NCBI RefSeq assembly: GCF_003569745.1
Contig: NZ_AP018498.1
Span: 310,001-374,000, forward strand
Reading direction: 5' to 3'
From: Altererythrobacter sp. B11
GTDB taxonomy: Bacteria; Pseudomonadota; Alphaproteobacteria; Sphingomonadales; Sphingomonadaceae
DNA length: 64,000 nucleotides
This document shows, in pieces, positions 59,822 to 64,000 of the stretch. The notes under the pieces are model-generated. The model was not told the DNA's origin, ran no database searches, and was given only the letters and a program-made list of their open reading frames with translations. The stretch's first letter is position 1. The number at the start of each line of letters is the position of its first letter. A program made the position numbers and the translations under genes.

Positions 59822-60055
59822 TTACTCGGCAGCCGGAGCTTCCGTGGTCTCTTCAGCCATCGGCGTTTCGGTCGACATGGCGTCGGTCGCAGCCGCGGTG
59901 TCTTCAGCCATCGGGGTTTCGGTGGCCATGGCGGTGTCTTCAGCCATCGGGGTTTCGGTGGCGGTGGCGTCGGCGGCAGGCTCTTCCGAAGCGCTGCAAG
60001 CGGCGAGACCCAGACCCAGAGCGGCAGCCGAAGCGACGGCGATAAGCTTCTTCAT
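59822..60055 (-). CDS. Small repeat-containing lipoprotein
   Basis: A 77-residue lipoprotein (MKKLIAVASAAALGLGLAAC, LAAC lipobox) whose mature part has three copies of TETPMAE(D/E), spaced 12 and 17 residues, inside Thr/Ala/Glu-rich sequence. The DNA copies share CTTCAGCCATCGG at 59851, 59902 and 59938, 51 and 36 bp apart, so copy number could vary. It is like entericidin-length acidic lipoproteins but no family is certain. GGGGAAT precedes the ATG. Confidence 0.82.
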   Translation of the reverse strand: MKKLIAVASAAALGLGLAACSASEEPAADATATETPMAEDTAMATETPMAEDTAAATDAMSTETPMAEETTEAPAAE

Positions 60056-60327
60056 TGTAATTCCCCTTCACATGGTGGGGCGCCAGCCTATGACCAGACC
60101 ACCCCCGATTTGAACGCTCGATAGCGACCAAGCCCCCGGCGACGCAGTCCGCTGCGGCGCAACAGGTCGGCCGCAAATAGCAGCACTTGCGGGCGGGGCA
60201 AATAGAACAAGCAGGGTTGGCACCGGCGCAACGCAAAAAAACCGCGATCTCCTTGTGGAAAGCGGCAAGATTTATCGCCAGCGAAGCAGGCGATCCGGCG
60301 GGATCGGCCCCGAATCGCAGCCCTGCG

Positions 60328-61140
60328 TCACCGAAAAGCGAGCCAGAGCACGGCAGCGGCGCCGATAATGATTCGGTACCACGCAAAAGGGGCGAATCCA
60401 TGGCGGCTGACATAGGCAACGAAAGCCCGGATCACGAACAGCGCCACAATGAAGGAGACGACGAAGCCGATCGCGATCTCGGCCCAGCCCACCGGCGATG
60501 CGCCGCCCTTCGCGCCCGAGAGATTGTCGAACAGTTCCAGCGTGGAGGCGCCGATCATCGTGGGAATGGCGAGGAAGAAGGAAAACTCGGCCGCCGTCTT
60601 GCGGCCGACACCCATCGCCAGCGCGCCCATGATCGTGGCGCCGGAGCGGCTGACGCCCGGCACCATGGCGAGGCATTGCGCAAGCCCCACCCCAGCAACC
60701 TGACGCAGCGGCAGGTTGGCGACGCCGACGTCGGCGCCCGGCTTGGCCGTGCGCTCCACCCCCAGGATAGCGATGCCGCCCACGATCAGTGCCCAGGCCA
60801 CCACCGACGGGCTGCCCAGAAGGATGTCGATATAGTCCTTGAGCATCAGGCCGAGCACGGCCGACGGCAGGAAGCCGACGAGGATGTTGCGCGCGAAGCG
60901 CAGCCCTTCCGCCTGCAGCCGCAGCACGCCCATTCCGGCGTCCCAGAAGGTCTTCCAGTATTGCACGACGACGGCGAGGATCGCCCCGAGCTGGATCACG
61001 ACATTGAACATCGCCCAATGGGCGGAATCATAGCCGAACAGTTCGGAGGCGAGAATCAGGTGCCCGGTCGAGGAGACCGGAACGAACTCGGTCAAACCCT
61101 CGACGATACCGAGAAGTATGGCGGTGAGGGTCAATCCCAT
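60328..61140 (-). CDS. uppP: Undecaprenyl-diphosphatase
   Basis: A 270-residue inner-membrane enzyme recycling undecaprenyl pyrophosphate for peptidoglycan and O-antigen carriers; about eight segments. The family motifs are GIVEGLTEFVPVSSTGHLIL (E-rich loop with the catalytic Glu) and AMVPGVSRSGATIMGALAMG (P-x-S-R-S-G). Both are intact, so bacitracin-type phosphatase activity is expected. The 272 bp between 60056 and 60327 contains no gene I can support. The ATG at 61138-61140 has a weak ribosome site. Confidence 0.95.
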   Translation of the reverse strand: MGLTLTAILLGIVEGLTEFVPVSSTGHLILASELFGYDSAHWAMFNVVIQLGAILAVVVQYWKTFWDAGMGVLRLQAEGLRFARNILVGFLPSAVLGLMLKDYIDILLGSPSVVAWALIVGGIAILGVERTAKPGADVGVANLPLRQVAGVGLAQCLAMVPGVSRSGATIMGALAMGVGRKTAAEFSFFLAIPTMIGASTLELFDNLSGAKGGASPVGWAEIAIGFVVSFIVALFVIRAFVAYVSRHGFAPFAWYRIIIGAAAVLWLAFR

Positions 61141-61201
61141 TGCGGGCGATCAATGGCAAAGCAGGCGGCGAAGTCAAGCGCCGCCTGCTGCACCTGCGAA
61201 A

Positions 61202-63313
61202 TCACCAGATATGCACGCGCTTTTCCGGCGGCAGATAGAGCTTGTCGCCCGGCTGCACGTTGAAGGCCTTGTACCATGCATCCTGGTTGCGCACCGCGCC
61301 GTTGGCGCGGAATTCCTCAGGGCTGTGCGGATCGGTGAGCAGCCGCTGGCGGCCCGCAGCCTCGCGCTGCGCCGAACGCCACACCTGCGCCCAGGCGAGG
61401 AAGAAGCGCTGGTCCCCGGTGAGGCCATCGATCACCGGCGGCTCCTTGCCGTCCAGCGACATGCGATAGGCGCGATAGGCGACGCTGAGCCCGCCATTGT
61501 CGCCGATGTTCTCGCCCAGGGTGAAGCGGCCGTTCACGCAGGTCTTGCCATCGTCATAGGGGCAATAGCTGTCATACTGCGCCGCCAGCTGGTCGCCCAG
61601 TTCGTTGAAGCGGGCGAGGTCGGCAGGCTGCCACCAGTCGCGCAGCGCGCCGGTGCCGTCGCTCTTGGCGCCCTGATCGTCGAAGCCGTGTCCCATCTCG
61701 TGGCCGATCACCGCGCCGATGCCGCCATAGTTCACCGCCGGATCGGCATCGGGATTGAAGAAGGGCGGCTGCAGGATCGCAGCGGGGAACACGATCTCGT
61801 TGAAGGTCGGGTTGTAATAGGCGTTCACCGTCTGCGGCAGCATGCCCCATTCGGTGCGATCCACCGGCTGGCCCAGCTTGGAGCGGTTGTCCTCGATCGT
61901 CCATTCGATGGCGCGAACCATATTGCCCAGCGCATCGCCGGGCTTGATCTCCAGCCCGTCATAGGTTTCGAACTCGTCGGGATAGCCGATCTTCGGAGTG
62001 AAGGCGTCGAGCTTGGCTGTCGCCTCCTTCTTCGTCTCCGGCGTCATCCAGCTGTTCTCGCGGATGCTGACCCCCAGCGACTTGCGCAGGTTCTTCACCA
62101 GATCATCCATCGCCGCCTTGCTCTCGGGCGGGAAATACCGCTCGACATAGAGCGCGCCGAGCTGCTCGCCCAGTTCGCCTTCGGTCGCGGCGATCGCGCG
62201 CTTCCAGCGCGGGCGCTGCTCTTCCTGCCCGTTGAGGAACTTGCCGTAGAAATCGAACTGCGCCTGATCCACGTCGCTGGGCAGCACCGAGGACATGCTG
62301 TTGAGGAACTGGGCCGCCATGAAGGCCTTGAGCGTGGCCAGCGGGGTCTTGGCCACCAGTTCCATCATCGCGGGCGTTCCGCCGCCGATGGCCTTGAGGT
62401 CTTCCGCCGTAAGGCCCAGTTGCTTCGCCTCTTCCGCACTCGGCGGCACCTGCGGCGTGTCGAACTCGTCCTGATCGGCGAATTGCGACGCCTCCAGCAG
62501 CTCGGCCATCGGGAAGTCGGGCGCCAGCGCCAGCAGTTCAGCGCGGCTCAGCTTGTTATAGGTAATGTCCCGGTTGCGCAGGGCGGTGCGGTCCCACTCC
62601 AGCTGCGCCACCTGATGTTCGAAGGCATAGACCGATTCCGCCGCCGCGGCCGGATCGGCGTAGCCCGCCTTCCCCAGCAGGAAGGCGAGATACTTCTTGT
62701 AGCGATCGCGGATCTCGAGGTTCCGCTCGCTGTCCACGAGGTAATAATCGCGGTCAGGCAGGCCCATGCCGTCGAAGCCGACGCTGACGATATATTTATC
62801 GGGATCCTTGGAATCCACATCCACGCTGGCCGCAATGAGTGACGGCAGGCCCGCTTTCGGAAACAGCTTCACCAAAGAGGTGAGATCGGAGGCGGAGAAT
62901 ATCTCGTCGAGATAGGGGCGCGCCGGCGCCATGCCGGCCGCGTCGATCGCCTTGGTATCAAGATAGGACTGATAGGCATCGACGATGCGCCGCGCCTGCG
63001 TGCCCTGTGCGGGGTTTTCCTTCACCAGATCGGCCACCAGCTTCTCGACGTCCGACGTCGATTTCTCGCGCAGGATGTTGAAAGCGCCGAAGCGGGTGTA
63101 TTCCGCCGGGATCGGGTTGGCGGCGATCCACTTGCCATTCACATAAGTGAAGAAGTCATCGCCGGGCTTCACCGCCGTATCCAGCAGCGCCGGATCCACG
63201 CCCCAGGTGCCGAATTCCATGGTGGGCGCGTCACGCGTTTCATCCTGCGCGACGGCGGGAACAGTGATTGCGAGAGCTGCGGCAGATGCGCCGGCAAGCA
63301 GTTTACGAAACAT
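61202..63313 (-). CDS. Exported M13-family metallopeptidase
   Basis: A 703-residue neprilysin-like peptidase with a signal peptide (LLAGASAAALAITVPAVAQ). Zinc site: VIGHEMGHGFDDQG (His538 and His542), the downstream GENIGDNGGLSVA with the third ligand Glu and Asp, and NAYYNP for substrate binding; CPYDDGKTCVNG lies between. The family normally has Cys pairs; the last residues are HIW rather than the usual CxVW of many members, so that C-terminal Cys is missing. GAAAGG precedes the ATG. It probably degrades peptides in the periplasm. Confidence 0.94.
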   Translation of the reverse strand: MFRKLLAGASAAALAITVPAVAQDETRDAPTMEFGTWGVDPALLDTAVKPGDDFFTYVNGKWIAANPIPAEYTRFGAFNILREKSTSDVEKLVADLVKENPAQGTQARRIVDAYQSYLDTKAIDAAGMAPARPYLDEIFSASDLTSLVKLFPKAGLPSLIAASVDVDSKDPDKYIVSVGFDGMGLPDRDYYLVDSERNLEIRDRYKKYLAFLLGKAGYADPAAAAESVYAFEHQVAQLEWDRTALRNRDITYNKLSRAELLALAPDFPMAELLEASQFADQDEFDTPQVPPSAEEAKQLGLTAEDLKAIGGGTPAMMELVAKTPLATLKAFMAAQFLNSMSSVLPSDVDQAQFDFYGKFLNGQEEQRPRWKRAIAATEGELGEQLGALYVERYFPPESKAAMDDLVKNLRKSLGVSIRENSWMTPETKKEATAKLDAFTPKIGYPDEFETYDGLEIKPGDALGNMVRAIEWTIEDNRSKLGQPVDRTEWGMLPQTVNAYYNPTFNEIVFPAAILQPPFFNPDADPAVNYGGIGAVIGHEMGHGFDDQGAKSDGTGALRDWWQPADLARFNELGDQLAAQYDSYCPYDDGKTCVNGRFTLGENIGDNGGLSVAYRAYRMSLDGKEPPVIDGLTGDQRFFLAWAQVWRSAQREAAGRQRLLTDPHSPEEFRANGAVRNQDAWYKAFNVQPGDKLYLPPEKRVHIW

Positions 63314-63410
63314 CAGCGACCTTTCTTCGAGAGATGCACTGCCCGGCGAAAGGCGCGGGCGCGCCGGATCGGAATGGCTTACAGCCCCGCGGCGGACGCC
63401 GGAGGCCGTT

Positions 63411-63447
63411 CGTCGGTTACATTTGTGACTTTATCGATTAACCGACG
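63411..63447. promoter_or_regulatory. Inverted repeat before the M13 peptidase gene
   Basis: CGTCGGTTA and TAACCGACG are perfect 9-bp arms, 19 bp apart, in an AT-rich stretch between the M13 start and the ABC gene end. The loop holds TTTATCGAT, promoter-like. It could be an operator, or a weak 3' hairpin of the ABC gene. Confidence 0.45.
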
Positions 63448-63489
63448 CTTGATGCACGGCGCAAGCACCCTTGCGCGCCGGGGGCTGGC

Positions 63490-64000
63490 TCAGGCAGCCT
63501 TGTAATCGTGAAACTGCAGGGCGGCGAGATGGGCATAGAGCCCGCCATTGGCGATCAGCTGCCCATGACTGCCCTGTTCCACGATCCGTCCGTCATCCAT
63601 CACCACGATCCGGTCTGCCGCGCGAACCGTCGCCAGGCGATGGGCGATCACCAGCGTGGTGCGCCCTTGCATCAGCCGCTCCAGCGCCTGCTGCACCAGC
63701 CGTTCGCTTTCCGCATCCAGCGCGCTCGTCGCTTCGTCCAGCAGCAGGATCGGCGCATCGCGCAGCAGCGCGCGGGCGATCGCCACCCGCTGGCGCTGCC
63801 CGCCGGACAGCCGTGCACCGCCCTCGCCCAGGAACGTGTCGAGACCATCGGGCAGAGCCTTCAGGAACTCTTCCGCATTGGCGGCGCGGGCGGCTTCCCA
63901 GATCAGCTCTTCCGGCGCGTCCCACGCGCCATAGCGCAGATTGTCCCGCGCGCTGGCGGCAAACAGCGTGCCTTCCTGCGGCACCAGCGCCATGCGGCGG
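63490..64000 (-). CDS. ABC exporter ATPase domain, 5' end beyond the window
   Basis: The C-terminal 170 residues of an exporter. The Q-loop is [12 protein letters not shown], the signature [15 protein letters not shown], Walker [13 protein letters not shown] and switch His [20 protein letters not shown]. These fit an MsbA-like half transporter with a membrane domain off the edge. The transported lipid or peptide is unknown. The frame remains open up to 64000. Confidence 0.92.
   Translation of the reverse strand, partial: RRMALVPQEGTLFAASARDNLRYGAWDAPEELIWEAARAANAEEFLKALPDGLDTFLGEGGARLSGGQRQRVAIARALLRDAPILLLDEATSALDAESERLVQQALERLMQGRTTLVIAHRLATVRAADRIVVMDDGRIVEQGSHGQLIANGGLYAHLAALQFHDYKAA

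Noticed and set aside
60056-60327. Possible RNA gene in the gap before uppP
   Set aside because: No cloverleaf, no strong hairpin with U-tract and no coding frame with a ribosome site; A-rich only near 60235-60241.
1-64000. CRISPR arrays, insertion sequences, phage genes or att sites
   Set aside because: No regularly spaced repeats, transposase or integrase frames were seen. The only tandem copies are the esterase pair and the TETPMAE repeats.

Overview
The window looks like ordinary chromosome of a GC-rich alphaproteobacterium, most likely a member of the Sphingomonadales (Erythrobacteraceae or Sphingomonadaceae). This is inferred from the strong GC bias in third codon positions, two large TonB-dependent receptors with VVTGS and VVTAR plug starts, an HWE-type histidine kinase, many GTG starts, and the alphaproteobacterial character of glnD, lgt, ftsK, lolA and the mreB-like gene. 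I see no tRNA, rRNA, insertion sequence, prophage, CRISPR array or obvious pseudogene.

Layout. 1-5.8 kb: an edge-truncated FAD oxidoreductase divergent from a TonB-dependent receptor, then three small envelope proteins. 5.9-10.9 kb: a leftward leucine-degradation segment (isovaleryl-CoA dehydrogenase and methylcrotonyl-CoA carboxylase beta) with two paralogous secreted esterases coupled between them. 11.0-14.8 kb: a rightward, translationally coupled set of HWE kinase, osmoprotectant-type ATPase and fused permease/binding protein. 14.8-25.8 kb: MidA-like methyltransferase, lgt, glnD, an orphan mreB-like gene, a PilZ protein, a lipoprotein, a YggS-type protein, a ThiE-like protein and ftsK. 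25.8-27.1 kb: a methyltransferase joined to what looks like the sensor half of an anti-sigma factor, the most unusual protein here. 27.3-32.3 kb: NTF2-like protein, second TonB-dependent receptor, MarR regulator with a likely operator, and an SGNH hydrolase. 32.4-45.7 kb: alanine dehydrogenase, a membrane diguanylate cyclase, thioesterase, two cytosolic peptidases, a cupin, an EF-hand protein with its two-component system, and an M1 aminopeptidase. 45.7-51.7 kb: HerA-like ATPase, then a tightly packed set (PabB-PabC fusion, aminotransferase, pseudouridine synthase, ArfB) followed by rpmG. 51.8-58.1 kb: lolA, a probable small structured RNA with a strong terminator, xth, a GNAT acetyltransferase, a beta-helix protein, an SPFH plus ribbon-helix-helix pair with a palindromic operator, and recQ. 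58.2-64 kb: small acidic lipoproteins, phhA, uppP, an M13 metallopeptidase and the end of an ABC exporter.

How the genes work together. Many neighbours share 1-8 bp start/stop overlaps (GTGA, ATGA, TGATG), so translational coupling is a recurring organising rule. Themes are envelope biogenesis (lgt, lolA, uppP, mreB-like), amino-acid catabolism (ivd, mccB, ald, phhA, several peptidases), outer-membrane uptake, and signalling (HWE kinase, OmpR/HK pair, c-di-GMP synthesis and binding). The best candidates for undescribed biology are the methyltransferase/anti-sigma-like fusion, the structured RNA between lolA and xth, the SPFH/RHH pair, the kinase-transporter set, and a 19-codon leader frame before the EF-hand gene.
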